64,000 nt of DNA from Liolophura sinensis (lineage: Eukaryota; Mollusca; Polyplacophora; Chitonida; Chitonidae): the NCBI RefSeq assembly GCF_032854445.1, contig NC_088295.1, forward strand, positions 28,137,385 to 28,201,384. Direction: 5' to 3'. The translations under genes and the position numbers were made by a program. Positions 13,098-23,258 of this stretch are shown piece by piece. Positions within the stretch are counted from its first letter, which is position 1; each line of letters starts with the position of its first letter. The notes below the pieces were generated by a model, which was given only the letters and a program-made list of their open reading frames with translations, did no database searches and was not told where the DNA came from.

Positions 13098-16000
13098 AGT
13101 ATAAAATCAGTATGTAGTTATGCTATATACTCTGTTTGATTACCCATGGCATTAAAATATGTAGGTTTTTAGGTCTTTCCTGTTGCCTGTTGCAGCTATA
13201 TTTATTATGGAGATAAACCTTTCCCCTAGTCCCATATCTAGACTGTGCATACATAATTAGCTTTCTTTATAAGCTTTGAATTTTTTTTTTTTTTTTTTTA
13301 GTCTTGATTGCACTTTGCTGATGCCTTATTCACTTTAAACTATCTTATTTTTAAAGATTCTGGGTTAGTTAGTAGGTGCATCTCTCTATCACTCTGCAAT
13401 TCCTTGATCTGTGGCGTAGTGTACAGATAGCCAACTATGAATACAGTAGGATGCACGTGTAGTGTTACGGATTAAGCATGTGTAACAGTAGTGGTAATAG
13501 ACTGCCAATTCTGCGCAGGGCTAATCACTTTGAACTTGAATTCTACCTGAGCACTGAAAATTTAGGCCTGTGTGATAGGAAAATGTTGTCAAAAAATTGT
13601 TCAACTACATCACATATTTTCTAGCCAAACAAACAGATTGGATGAAGACTCTGTCTTTTCATCAATGGCTTATAATTATAAAAGGGTGTATTTATGTAGA
13701 AATTTGGGTAGTGGCAAGACAAGGTTGATATGTCAGTCTGATCCAGATTGAAAATATTAAGAGCTTTTTCGATGGATCAATTTACTGTACAGCTTGGACT
13801 GCGCTGAACAATTGTCATTGATGATGACATATCTGAAGACAGGGCGAATTTGAAGTCATGCCAAAATGCAAGTATGACTATTGCCTGCTTAAAGTGAACC
13901 ATACATCAGATTTGATTGTCTGTTTTAATCAACAGATACACGGAATTGCCCCTGGGGCAGCCTGAGAGCAGAGAGCCCTTACTCCAACCTCCCCTGCCAG
14001 GCTCCAATAACAGGTCTCTGCCCTTCTTCCCATATCTCTCACATTGTAGCTATGCTCTGATGTGGTACTAGTAATCTTCAGTGATGTCTGCACCAGCCAA
14101 TCAGATTGCTTCTTCCTCTGCTCCATGCACCCACTCCAGCTGTGATCTCTTGTGTCGAGACATCCCATTGGTCGTCCTGACAGGTGATTGTCTCCGCTGT
14201 ATTTCATTGGCCTGCCCCTAGCTCCTCTCTCATCCTCTCTATCTGACCCTCATGTTCCTGACCCTCTGTCTTTGATGACTGTCCCGTGCCTCTCCTACCA
14301 TTGCCCTCTGTCCCCGTGCCTCAGTGACCAGTCCATATCACTATACTGTATAAAGTGGACCTCTGATGCTGATGTACATTTTATGCCCTGTTTAGTTTAT
14401 CTGCTTGTCTTGAGCAGCAAAAATTCACCCAGCCAATGTTTTACTGTGACTTGCATGCCTTTGATAACACATCAGAGTCTTTAACTGTTTTTTCATCCAG
14501 ATTAAATTTGGATTCCAGATGTTTAAATCAACACAAACATCCATGGTATCAGTGGATAAATAATGGAGATAACTCTGACAGTAAAGATGTGGTGCTATCA
14601 AAGCCAAACTATGTGTTCGAGTGATTCTGTTCTTGGATTATTTAGCATTCCATTTCAGCATCCATGCATCAATATACATATATAGGATTTGTGGAATGTA
14701 GAAATTTGTCTTCCTGTTAAACATGTTTGTTTTTTTCTTTTGTGCTCTAATTTGTGTTTCTTTTAAGCTGTAATATGATGTTGCCTAGCTCTCTTTGTTT
14801 TTTGTAAAGTCTTTTCCAACTAATATTTCTTTTCTTTAATTGTTAAAGTAACTTGAAATGGTTACTGGTCGTGTATGTATTTTATGGCCCCCCCCACCCC
14901 CCTTTCCCCTTTACCCCCTGGTACCCCATTCTGCCATGTTTCCTGATTGTTTTAATCATTTATATGTTGATTGTTGTACCTTTCTGTTTGTCACCATGGA
15001 AACAGGAAGATGCTTGCCCATAATGCTTTCAAGGTGGTGAATGCCTGGTATGTGGACATACATCCATGGAGATGAAGGGGTCATCTTTGATTTTCATTAC
15101 ATGCACATTACATTTGCTTTGATTTCTTTTTAATCATTTCATATCAAAGTTTGAGTTCAAAGTGTGTTGTGTGTCATCACTATCACAGGCACTTTTTTTT
15201 TACTTTTTCATAGAATTAACTTTCTTATTTTGGTTTAATTTGTTTTAGTTTTGGATTCGTGCACTCTCTATTCCAGTTTAAAAATGGTGATTTTATACAG
15301 CTATACACAGGTAGAAATGCCTAAGTATTTCATGATGACGTAATAGTAACCTTTCATGGTGTATGTTCTGTTGGCTTCAGTTAAACCAAAGTATTCATCA
15401 TTTTCAAAGATTGCGTTTAAGATGACCTCCTTTATCTCATAACATCAACACAAAGCATGTTTGTTTTTATAGCTGATGATATTGGTTTTTGGAGTTTTTT
15501 GCTCTTGCTTTTTATCATTGTCTAAACTCAAGTTATGTGTATTACTAATTTATTGTGAGGTGTATTACTAACTTCAGGTGTTAGGCACATATTCCCTGCA
15601 CATATTATGTGTGACATTTTAGGTGTTTTCACAAAATTAATTTAATGGAATCTACGGTGTCTCCATATTTGCTTTTCAGGTACATGTATATTTTCTTCAT
15701 TTAACCTTTTTAACGATAGATTGGCTGTGTGCCCAGATACATGCAGAACTGAATTTTCTTGTTCTCTAAACCAGTTTAGATGAATAACACATATGTATTG
15801 CACAGTGGAGAGTATCTCTCTGTTTTCTGATTATTCCATAAGCAAGCAAATTATCATAAATTTTTGCTGGTTGAAATATTTCTTGAAAATGTCTTGAAAT
15901 TTAAAATTTTGCATCACATTAATATAGTTTTATGGTGTATGATTTATTCCCAATAATGGGTATGGACATCCTACTCTGCGCAAGGAAATAGGTTTATTTC

Positions 16001-19000
16001 TGTCTGCTGTTATAAAATTAACTGTGATTTGCCAGAGAAAAATGGAAATTTTGACTACTGAGGTTTTACATAGATGGCAATGAAACCTGCATATAACATT
16101 CTATAAATTTGTTTGGAAAGAATATATTATTACATACATTGATGGATTCTTTCTGTACTTGGCAGACTGGTTTTGTGTAAGATTTTGAATGCAGTTGTGA
16201 ATATAAGCAGATCATGGTATTGTTCAGAATACAGGCTTGTAGTGTTGTTGTTGTCACATCCCCCCTCACAGTTCGTGTTCTGTCTCCTACCAGCTCAGAG
16301 CCAGGTTCTCCCAACACCCCAGAGTCAGAGGCAATACGGTACCAGTTCTCCAGTGTGGCGAGTGCCACGGCAGAGATGAAGCCAGCTCGCCTGTGCCTCA
16401 AGGACAGCCGTAAGTTGACCTTGGACATTACAGAGCAGCTTATTAAGGCTACTTATTTACACATACGGATGTGCACCAGCAACAGTTTGTGTTTGTTCAC
16501 GCACAAGGAAGCCGGTGTTTCTCTGTATGTGTCAACACCGGTACTGTATTTCACGTGAATTTCAGTATCTTTCAAGTGACACATTTTGCTTTATTCTGAC
16601 TGATTCTTTCACCTTACATTATTTCAAATGAAAAAAATTGTTTTTCAGTCACAAAATGGGGAACGTTTCCTGAAGTAATTCAGGCCTAAGTTTTGTAGTC
16701 TGTTGTTCATTTCTGCCTTGGAGATGACTTTCGGTGGACAAACTGCTAGTGCATTGCTTCTGTCAGCCACTTTTGGATTACCGAGTCGCCATTGAGCGGT
16801 AGCAGGTACTGGTAACCTGCTCAGCAGATGTTATTGACGTAATCTATATTTCTTATACATGTGTTTGTTTTTCTAGATTTGTTAAATCTATTGTAAGACC
16901 ATTGTTAGTTTGTTTGCCTTAAAGAGTGTTCTGTTTTGTATTACAGTGCTTTTGGATGCCTCGAAAAGAGGAGACTTACAGAAGGTACGAGAACACATTT
17001 ACACAACTTTTACTGACACAAGTCAATTTTTTTTCTTATTGCACCTAAATTAGAAACTTAATTTCGTGTACCTAGAGACACATGAAATAAGGCCTCATTA
17101 ATAGTAAGGCAAAATTTCAGGTAGCACCACTTTTAACACAGTCTAGTCTTTTGGTGCTAGTACCAAATCTGGAGGAAGAATTAAAGATTTCTACATATAT
17201 GTGGTACGTGTCCAGAGGGCCATGTCACAGTCAGTTGGTTATGAGAAGTTGGTTCAATCCAAGCCTCAAATATAAAACGGCTGATGTACCTTAGCTTGCC
17301 CCACTTCAGGCCTTGGAGGCAGGTATTGGAGCTCAGCACTCACATTGCAAAGATTTCGGAAGATCACTGCCTCCCACCAATATGGCATACACATAGGAAT
17401 GTTTGCCAGTTAGATGACAAGGACCAGTGGTTTACTTCATGCACTCTGGTTTCCTTCAATTTTTGAACTCGCCACTGTCTTATATGAAGTGAATTATTCT
17501 TGTACAGACCCAATGAAAAAGAGAAATAAATAAATATGTGTAATGCCTCCTGGAATTTGATGCAAAATTAAATAAATATGTGTAATGCTTCCCGGAATTT
17601 TATGCAAAATTAAATATGTGTAATGCTTCCTGGAATTTTATGCAAAATTAAATATGTGTAATGCTTCCCGGAATTTTATGCAAAATTTCAAAATTTTATA
17701 CGAAGTTCCAGTGCAACTTTTCTTTTGCAAAAAACCCATTGAGAAAAGAAGTAAGTGTCACAATGACCAACTAATGTCATATTGGGGGTACGGTGTCCCA
17801 CAAACTGGAATTTTCTGTCCAAACAGGATTCATCATTGCTCTTTTGTCATACATTACTGTTACAAGTTCACTCACAAATCATCATCTCAAAGGTAGCAAT
17901 GAACATTAGTCTAAACAGCTTGGACTTGAATTATTGTAGACAAGAACAGTTCAATAATCAGACTGCCTCACATTTGTCTCACTTTTTTTTGCAGTTTATT
18001 AAAAACTGCACAAAATGGCAAACAAAGTAAATGTAACTTATTGGTATAATATATTATTTTTTAATGCTGCCTAGTGTTTCCAGATTGTTACATTGTTAAA
18101 AAGTGTGATGTACAACACACAGGAGAGAATAATGACAGTTTAGTCTTACTAAAGTTCTCACAGGTCCCAAATGCAGTGATTGTGTCACCTTTGTTAATCT
18201 GTTCACAGGTAAAGGATATGCACCAACACGGAGCTAACTTACTGGTGACTGATCAATATGGTATGACAGCTCTACATCACGCAGCACGGTTTGGTCATAA
18301 ACACATCATCAAGTACCTCATAGAATATGGTAAGTGCCCCTGTTTTACCGGTACTTTATCTGTAGTCAGTACTGCATTAATGTGACACCAAGTCACAGCC
18401 AGTGGGTCTGCAACAAATGGGGTGTGTGGGTTTCATCAGTAGTTTTAGTCAGGTACCCAGCGATTTACTTTGGGCACTCCAGTTTCCTTCCTGACTGGTA
18501 TTATACAAGTGCAAAGTTCTTTAGCATGCAGTTAACACCAAATATGTAAATTAAGTGAGTTATCTCCCTTTATATGATATGAACCTGGGTAGGTGTGATT
18601 GTTTCCGCCTGTGTGATTTGCCCATGTGTCTACATGATAAACCCAAACACAGTTGCACATTCTAGTTCAATAATCTTGAGCAGTATGTATAACAAACATT
18701 TAGAGAGTCTGATGTTTGACCAGATGGCTGAGATGATTGTTTTTTTAATCGTTAGGAAACAATGTTTATTCCCATCATCAAATAGGACATCCTCCAAATT
18801 TGCTCACAGGGCCTTTGTGGCAATTGGTCGACAGTGATTATAAGGAGAGTCAAAAGTAGCTGTCCTGCTAACTCCTTATAAAAGCAATAAATTCTTGCAT
18901 AATACCAGTCAATTACATAACAACATTAAAGCTGAATAAAAATCAGTCTTACCATATTGTCTAGGAAGAAGGCTTTTATGTGCCATGTTTGTACTTTGAA

Positions 19001-22000
19001 ATCTCTTCCAAATTGAAGCAGGTTGAATTTTGTGTATTTTTATTTGTCTGCCTTCGTCATGTGTTGTTTCCTCAGCCCTGCTCTTTGAATGTTTCAGCAC
19101 CTCCTGTGATATTGGATATGGTTGACGTTGAGAAGTGAGTATAAGCTTAATGCATTCTTCCAGAATTAATACTTTCATGCTACTCATTGTTTGGAATGTT
19201 GGTTCACTGTATTTTGTTACAAAATATGAACTTTTTAGATCTTGTGTATTAATACATAAATTTAAAATAATGCAGTCACCATAAGTTGTTCATAATATTT
19301 TATGTGTTTACAATTATTGGCCATTTGGCTGCTACCAAGAAGTCATTTAATTTATTGCATACCAGCTGAAGTTACCTCCCTTCCCTGCCGTTCTTATAGC
19401 TTACCACTTAGTATAGATGCTGGACCCAATTATCATATGTGGTCATGTCCTCATTATCGCCATTGCTGCTCAGTTTGTTTTCTCATTGGCTGTTTATAAA
19501 TCTCACAAACAGCTATTAATATATAAAGTCTAAAGGAAGTCCCTCAATACATTTTACTTATCATTATCATAACTTTCAGATGATAATACACAACATTTTG
19601 CATCCAGATTTGGTCTCCTAGCCATGTCACACCAGAACTTTAGTCATATATATACATATGTATGTGTATATATATATATATATATATACATAAAATATAT
19701 ATATTTTTTTACACCTTCTTCAATATTATCATTATTCAGAACACCATATGCTCAAAAGTAAAAACAGACTTAAATTAAAATAAATTTATTACACATGCAT
19801 CACATCCTCCTTTGTAACATATTATTCAAAGATAATAGAGCCAAATAGATGGTCCCAGTTAACCACTGTACAAAAGTTATTTTCAATTGTCCTTTTCTCC
19901 TTAAAAGTCAAGGCAGCACCTGGCTTAAGCATATTTCATTCGAAAGCAGGATTCTTAAGCTTTCCAAAAAGTATCATACTTTATTATTTTAATGATATTT
20001 CACCGAACAACATGTAGAACAAAATGACAATACTGCACAAATGGCTGGTGTGAATAGAGGTAACCATCTTGAGAGTTTTATTCAGCCAAACAGGTAGCAT
20101 TTACCCATTCACTCCATGAAGTGACATGTGATAACACAGAACTACTGCATAAGACATCATTTACAATGATTTATTTAGCCACAGGGCCATTTCACACAGT
20201 GTTGTGGGACAGGTCTGAATTTACAAACTACCTGAGATGTAAATTTAGTTGATTTACAAGTCATGTAATATTCAACAATGGTATCACAAAGTATGTCAGA
20301 CGGTGGCATACTGTCTCGGCCCAAACCACATTCATCTCCCCAGTAGATCCTAGGCCTACTTAGACACACTGTTGAAATTATACAAATATATTTTTTCTCG
20401 TTCAGTGTATCGCTTAGTCAACAGTTTCTAATAACAAATGTCAGTCAGTCAAAAATTCATTAGGGATACTGAAGATTGATGGGAAGGTGAAGACGGCATC
20501 TGACCGGACAATGAATAAAATCTTATGATTGTTTTTCTGTTTATGAGAATTGAAGAATAGAATTTAAACTTCGTTCCTTTGTCTTTCGTGTATACAAAGG
20601 AGAGTTTTTTTCTGTTTTCTTTTATAAAACAATGTAGTAAAAGTATCGAAAGGCTGTGTTCAAGCCAAGATGCTTTCTCTGATGTTCACGATAACTAGGT
20701 TAGCACAGCTTTCATCTTAAAAGCGACCACTACAGAATTGAAGCATAAAATCCAGCGACAGTCGAATGCCTAGATCAGCCTCAGTGGTGCGTAGATATAT
20801 TTCCATTTGTTTTAGAATTGAGAATGACTCTAGTTGCATAACAAACCAGTTGCAGTTTAGTATATATTTAATAGGGGTCAAAATCACCTAGACAACCTCT
20901 CCGGAGGCGACGAGAAAGCTATTCACCACTTGGACCTTCATCGCCAAAGTTCACAACTTTTATCTGCCGTAGACTACTGCTTTGACTATAATATGGAAAT
21001 AACATTGACGATAGAGTGAACGTGACATCACCTTGCTGTCGATAGAGACGCGCTGAAGCTGTGTCAAGACAAAGTTTCACCAACTTTTTACTGGGTTAAA
21101 ATATTTCTCATGAATATTTAATGCCAGTTTAAGATACTTTGATTGGTTGTCTTTCAGTGAACATATGTCAGGTGCTGTCTTTCACTTTACGGAAAAATCA
21201 AAGAAGTATAGAAGACCATGTTTACACATAAATTTTCACACTCTTTCATCTGAGGTTTACATGATTTTCATGTTGTCCTCTCCTTCAAATAAGTCAAACC
21301 CTGTTGCTGTTTGAAATGTGCTCCCCTCAGTATGTGTTGCATTGTTTGTTTTGTGAAGGGGTCAGACAGCTTTACACAAAGCAGCGTGGTACCAGAGGCG
21401 GACGATCTGCTGTATGCTGGTGGAGGCAGGGGCATCGCTCACAAGAACTGATTACCAAGGCAACACTCCTCGCCTCCAGGCAGTGAAAGCTGACGACAAG
21501 GAGCTGTCCGCGTACCTGGAGAGTGAGTGTTAGGGTAAACTATAACATACATTGGTCATTCTCCACTAACACACATACTCTAAGAAGGTACTAACAACAG
21601 TTTACAGTTTGATAACCTAAGCGTAAGAATAATACATAAAATCTAGAATTCCGTTAACTCTAATATGTCTCTAATGTGTGGAAGTTTTCAAAAAAAAAAA
21701 AACAACATTATCAAGAACATCATCTTTTATCAGCTTTTTCCAGTGTTCTGGTTATTGTACATTTATAATAGTAAAACAGTGTTGTAATAAAGACATTTAC
21801 ACGTAGTGTTTTTATTGAAGAAGAAAAAGAAATAATAGTGTTAAATCTGTTGTAATAAGAAGAGTAATTTATGAATGTATCTTTATAGAGAACATCTGGT
21901 GCAATTTGCACACTAGGAAGTTAAATGTGTTGAAGTAAAGTGTTGTTAAGCACGTTTATTCTGTATTATTCAGTTTGAGCAGAATATAGTCTGATTGTGA

Positions 22001-22112
22001 ATTTAGACTATCTATAATTTTGCTTAAACTAACAAATTCTGTTTTCTGTTTTCTGCTAGGTCAGGAACATTTTCAGTTGGTCGTTTCTGAGGATCAGGAG
22101 ACAGCTGTGTAA
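5808..22112 (+). CDS. DGKZ/DGKI: Diacylglycerol kinase zeta/iota-type, C-terminal half (11 exons, 5'-partial)
   Basis: Type IV diacylglycerol kinases phosphorylate diacylglycerol to phosphatidic acid and so end DAG signalling; that role is known for the family. Eleven exons (5808-6007, 7127-7227, 8311-8390, 9600-9657, 10071-10314, 16294-16409, 16947-16984, 18209-18329, 19098-19134, 21359-21522, 22060-22112) all have AG/GT borders and join in phase to 1212 nt, 403 residues plus stop. In order they encode the end of the accessory domain ([21 protein letters not shown]), a linker, ankyrin repeats ([43 protein letters not shown]) and a terminus EDQETAV, a class I PDZ ligand shared with vertebrate zeta and iota. 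The order and spacing match those paralogues as I remember them. C1 zinc fingers and the catalytic domain are not in the window, so at least one intron runs leftward past base 1. I cannot decide between zeta and iota; a single pre-duplication orthologue is likely. Confidence 0.93.
6864..7026 (+). repeat. SINE fragment (mollusc-type tRNA SINE), 5'-truncated
   Basis: It contains GGCTTCCTCTTTGGTTGTA, AACCTGTGGATGGTC, TTTCCTCCCACCA and AATATTCTTGA and ends with the AAATAAATAAATAA tail. It is a diverged copy of the family whose fullest copy is at 32788. Confidence 0.8.
7127..7227 (+). CDS. DGKZ/DGKI: DGK exon: accessory domain segment 2
   Basis: Acceptor TTTTTTCAG and donor GTAAGT; phase 2 in, phase 1 out. 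It encodes [12 protein letters not shown] followed by [14 protein letters not shown], matching the conserved 'RLRIxVxxI...HYDKEQL' stretch of zeta/iota kinases. It is the close of the accessory domain. Confidence 0.92.
8311..8390 (+). CDS. DGKZ/DGKI: DGK exon: end of accessory domain
   Basis: Acceptor CTGGCCAG, donor GTAGGA; phase 1 in, phase 0 out. It encodes [19 protein letters not shown] and a short helix. SVPLG and the acidic 'DLE' match the family. A 22-bp minisatellite starts about 30 bp beyond its donor. Confidence 0.9.
8423..8552. repeat. 22-bp minisatellite, 6 copies
   Basis: Six consecutive units of the type TGTATGCCCGACTTCATCCA, alternating with TGTGTGCCGG variants. It starts 32 bp after the donor of the DGK exon ending at 8390. 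Confidence 0.93.
8634..9410. repeat. 19-bp minisatellite, about 40 copies
   Basis: Units of the type TTTGCTCCAGGCACTCTGG, mixed with TTTACTCCAGGTGCTTGTG variants and occasional one-base length changes. Several frames are stop-free on both strands, which explains the Cys/Leu-rich artefact ORFs over this segment. It lies in the intron between the DGK exons at 8311 and 9600. Confidence 0.95.
9600..9657 (+). CDS. DGKZ/DGKI: DGK exon: short linker exon (KWSFLD)
   Basis: A 58-bp exon after CACATGTTTTCACAG with a GTAAGT donor; phase 0 in, phase 1 out. It encodes [12 protein letters not shown], equivalent to the 'LSPKWCFLD' stretch of vertebrate zeta. Confidence 0.88.
10071..10314 (+). CDS. DGKZ/DGKI: DGK exon: conserved [15 protein letters not shown] block plus variable linker
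   Basis: Acceptor TTAATTTTCAG, donor GTAAGT; phase 1 in, phase 2 out. The first half encodes [16 protein letters not shown] and DLYILHPE, matching the family block that precedes the ankyrin repeats. The second half is Asn/Ser-rich and unconserved, ending in a proline-rich TPPKSPA. The next obligatory exon is nearly 6 kb away, with one candidate cassette exon between. Confidence 0.9.
10624..12280. repeat. 77-81-bp tandem array in two blocks, each closed by a 101-bp module
   Basis: About twenty units contain CATGATTGGTCAAGGCATGG and CCAGAACAATGCTATAGCTG; length varies by a GATT insertion. A distinct module (TCACAAGACTACATTTTACA to ATAGGATTATGTGTTG) appears at 11344-11444 and again at 12179-12280, so the array reads as two roughly 820-836-bp blocks of repeats plus module. 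It lies in the long DGK intron. Confidence 0.94.
13046..13095. repeat. (TA)n microsatellite
   Basis: An uninterrupted run of 25 TA dinucleotides in the DGK intron. Confidence 0.98.
13936..14013 (+). CDS. DGKZ/DGKI: Candidate cassette exon of the DGK gene (26 codons)
   Basis: A 78-bp open segment after TTTTAATCAACAG with a donor GTCTCT. Its flanks are phase 2 on both sides, exactly those of the surrounding exons, so inclusion adds 26 residues without changing frame. It encodes a Pro/Leu/Glu-rich stretch ([16 protein letters not shown]) that continues the Pro-rich linker of the exon before it. If the donor is not used the frame stays open only to a TAG about 60 bp further on, giving a shortened protein without ankyrin repeats. 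The donor is weak, which fits optional use. No transcript evidence is available here. Confidence 0.55.
16294..16409 (+). CDS. DGKZ/DGKI: DGK exon: Ser/Pro-rich linker before ankyrin repeats
   Basis: The acceptor used is TCTCCTACCAG at 16293, the donor GTAAGT. A second AG 22 bp upstream is also open but gives the wrong outgoing phase, so it was rejected. Phase 2 in, phase 1 out. The exon encodes [18 protein letters not shown], a likely phosphorylated linker, then a short helix. Confidence 0.85.
16947..16984 (+). CDS. DGKZ/DGKI: DGK micro-exon: start of ankyrin repeat 1
   Basis: A 38-bp exon between TATTACAG and GTACGA; phase 1 in, phase 0 out. It encodes [13 protein letters not shown], equivalent to 'ELIEAAKRNDFCKL' in zeta. 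Confidence 0.87.
17523..17689. repeat. 38-42-bp tandem repeat, 4 copies
   Basis: Four units containing AAATATGTGTAATGCTTCC and GGAATTTTATGCAAAATT; the first two carry an extra AAAT. In the intron before the DGK ankyrin exon at 18209. Confidence 0.92.
18209..18329 (+). CDS. DGKZ/DGKI: DGK exon: ankyrin repeat 1-2
   Basis: Acceptor TCTGTTCACAG, donor GTAAGT; phase 0 in, phase 1 out. It encodes [12 protein letters not shown] and [19 protein letters not shown], with the TALHxAA ankyrin signature intact. Confidence 0.93.
19098..19134 (+). CDS. DGKZ/DGKI: DGK micro-exon: ankyrin loop
   Basis: A 37-bp exon between ATGTTTCAG and GTGAGT; phase 1 in, phase 2 out. It encodes [11 protein letters not shown], matching 'PPEILDAVEE' of zeta. 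Found only by phase and homology; too short to see as an ORF. Confidence 0.87.
19648..19710. repeat. TA-rich microsatellite
   Basis: Imperfect (TA)n with interspersed CA and TG steps in the DGK intron between 19134 and 21359. The rest of that intron shows no feature I can name. Confidence 0.9.
21359..21522 (+). CDS. DGKZ/DGKI: DGK exon: ankyrin repeats 2-3
   Basis: Acceptor TTTTGTGAAG, donor GTGAGT; phase 2 in, phase 1 out. It encodes [25 protein letters not shown] and ELSAYLE, the last ankyrin repeats. A longer open frame over the same bases (from 21304) is out of phase and is a shadow. Confidence 0.92.
22060..22112 (+). CDS. DGKZ/DGKI: DGK last coding exon with PDZ ligand ETAV
   Basis: Acceptor TTTTCTGCTAG; phase 1 in. 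It encodes [17 protein letters not shown] and TAA at 22110-22112. The terminal ETAV is the class I PDZ ligand that in vertebrate zeta binds syntrophins; conservation suggests membrane or scaffold anchoring here too. Confidence 0.95.
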
Positions 22113-22400
22113 CAGAGGAGGTCCGTCTCTCTGTCAGCCTGTGTGTCGATCCATGGGTCAACCTCATGTGATATTTCCCCAAACTGTTGTGTACCTTCAG
22201 GCATTCCAGGTCAAGGTTGTGAGGTCAAGGTCATCTGACTGTAGGATGGGATTTCAGATAAACAGTGTTTCCACAAATGTGGAAAAGAGTAACCTAATTA
22301 TTATCTCAGCTCCTGACATTTTCCTATCTCTGATTTATATGTATAATAAAAAAAACCAAAACAGGGTGCATTATTTTGATGAATAATGAAGACTCCAGAG
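22113..22400 (+). other. Start of DGK 3' UTR with a possible poly(A) signal
   Basis: The sequence after the stop has no coding potential in continuation. A canonical AATAAA occurs at 22345-22350, about 235 bp past the stop, and would give a short 3' UTR. The AT-rich 22.4-25.1 kb region could equally belong to a longer 3' UTR; the sequence alone does not decide. Confidence 0.45.
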
Positions 22401-23229
22401 TGAGTTGTCACTGATTGCTATACCCTTGAGCAGTATGCAGCTAATGCAAACTTACAGTAGCACCATAGGACAACTTTTCTACTTTGTTCATGTATATTTG
22501 AAGTGTGTATGAGTGTGGTCTGGTAATGTATCCAAGCAAAGGCAAACTGGTTTCCACATGGTGAACTGTCTGGCTGTTTGTATTGTTTCGTGTTTCCAGT
22601 TGGTACGATGAATCAGGGATTTATCTAGAAGCCGAGGCTGGACGTGGGAACAGAGAAAAACTTGATACTCTTTAATTATGCAAACATGATATGACAGTTG
22701 CAACTTTTCAGGCAGACTTTTCAGCACAGAGTGATTTGTGATATGTGTTTGTCGTGTGATTTCAGACCATACATGTACATAGCCTGCCATGTGGATAGGG
22801 CAACACTGCCCAACCTGTGTACATTTTGTTAATTGTTGTTCTTGTTCTTGTTAATTGCTCTGCAAGAGATGTCCTGCTCAAGCCATAGTTTTAAATCCAC
22901 TCTGTCTGTTTTGAGCTATAAGCTTCTTCCTGTATTCTAGACTGGGTTGATTGGTCAGCAGCTCGGGTACTCCAGACACCCTATTTGCATATAAAGAGTA
23001 TTGTTACACCAATTTTTATAATGTTATGTCATTTCAGACAACTCTGGCAGAAATATATGTTGATATTTAGCTTTATTTTTCCATATACCATTAACTTTTC
23101 CATAATATGTGACATGAGGTTAAGTGTGACATGATGCACATACTATACTATGTAGACCGGTTTTCAGATATGTAGTCTAATGGAAGAATTAAATATGTAC
23201 AGAAGACTTGTACATCTTTATCAGGATAT

Positions 23230-23258
23230 CTATATATATATATATATATATATATATG
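23230..23258. repeat. (TA)n microsatellite
   Basis: A short pure TA run; a smaller one lies near 23452-23464. Confidence 0.95.

Larger units (their letters stand above)
10315..16293 (+). other. Long DGK intron
   Basis: Besides the array at 10624-12280, the TA run and the cassette exon at 13936, this intron holds a poly(T) run near 13279-13299, a pyrimidine-rich stretch near 14887-14930 and no other segment I can support as an exon. Confidence 0.6.

Noticed and set aside
16271-16293. Alternative upstream acceptor for the DGK exon at 16294
   Set aside because: It is open but gives an outgoing phase that misreads the next, well conserved exon.
21304-21486. 60-codon ORF over the ankyrin exon
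   Set aside because: Out of phase; the frame that continues the ankyrin repeats is a different one.
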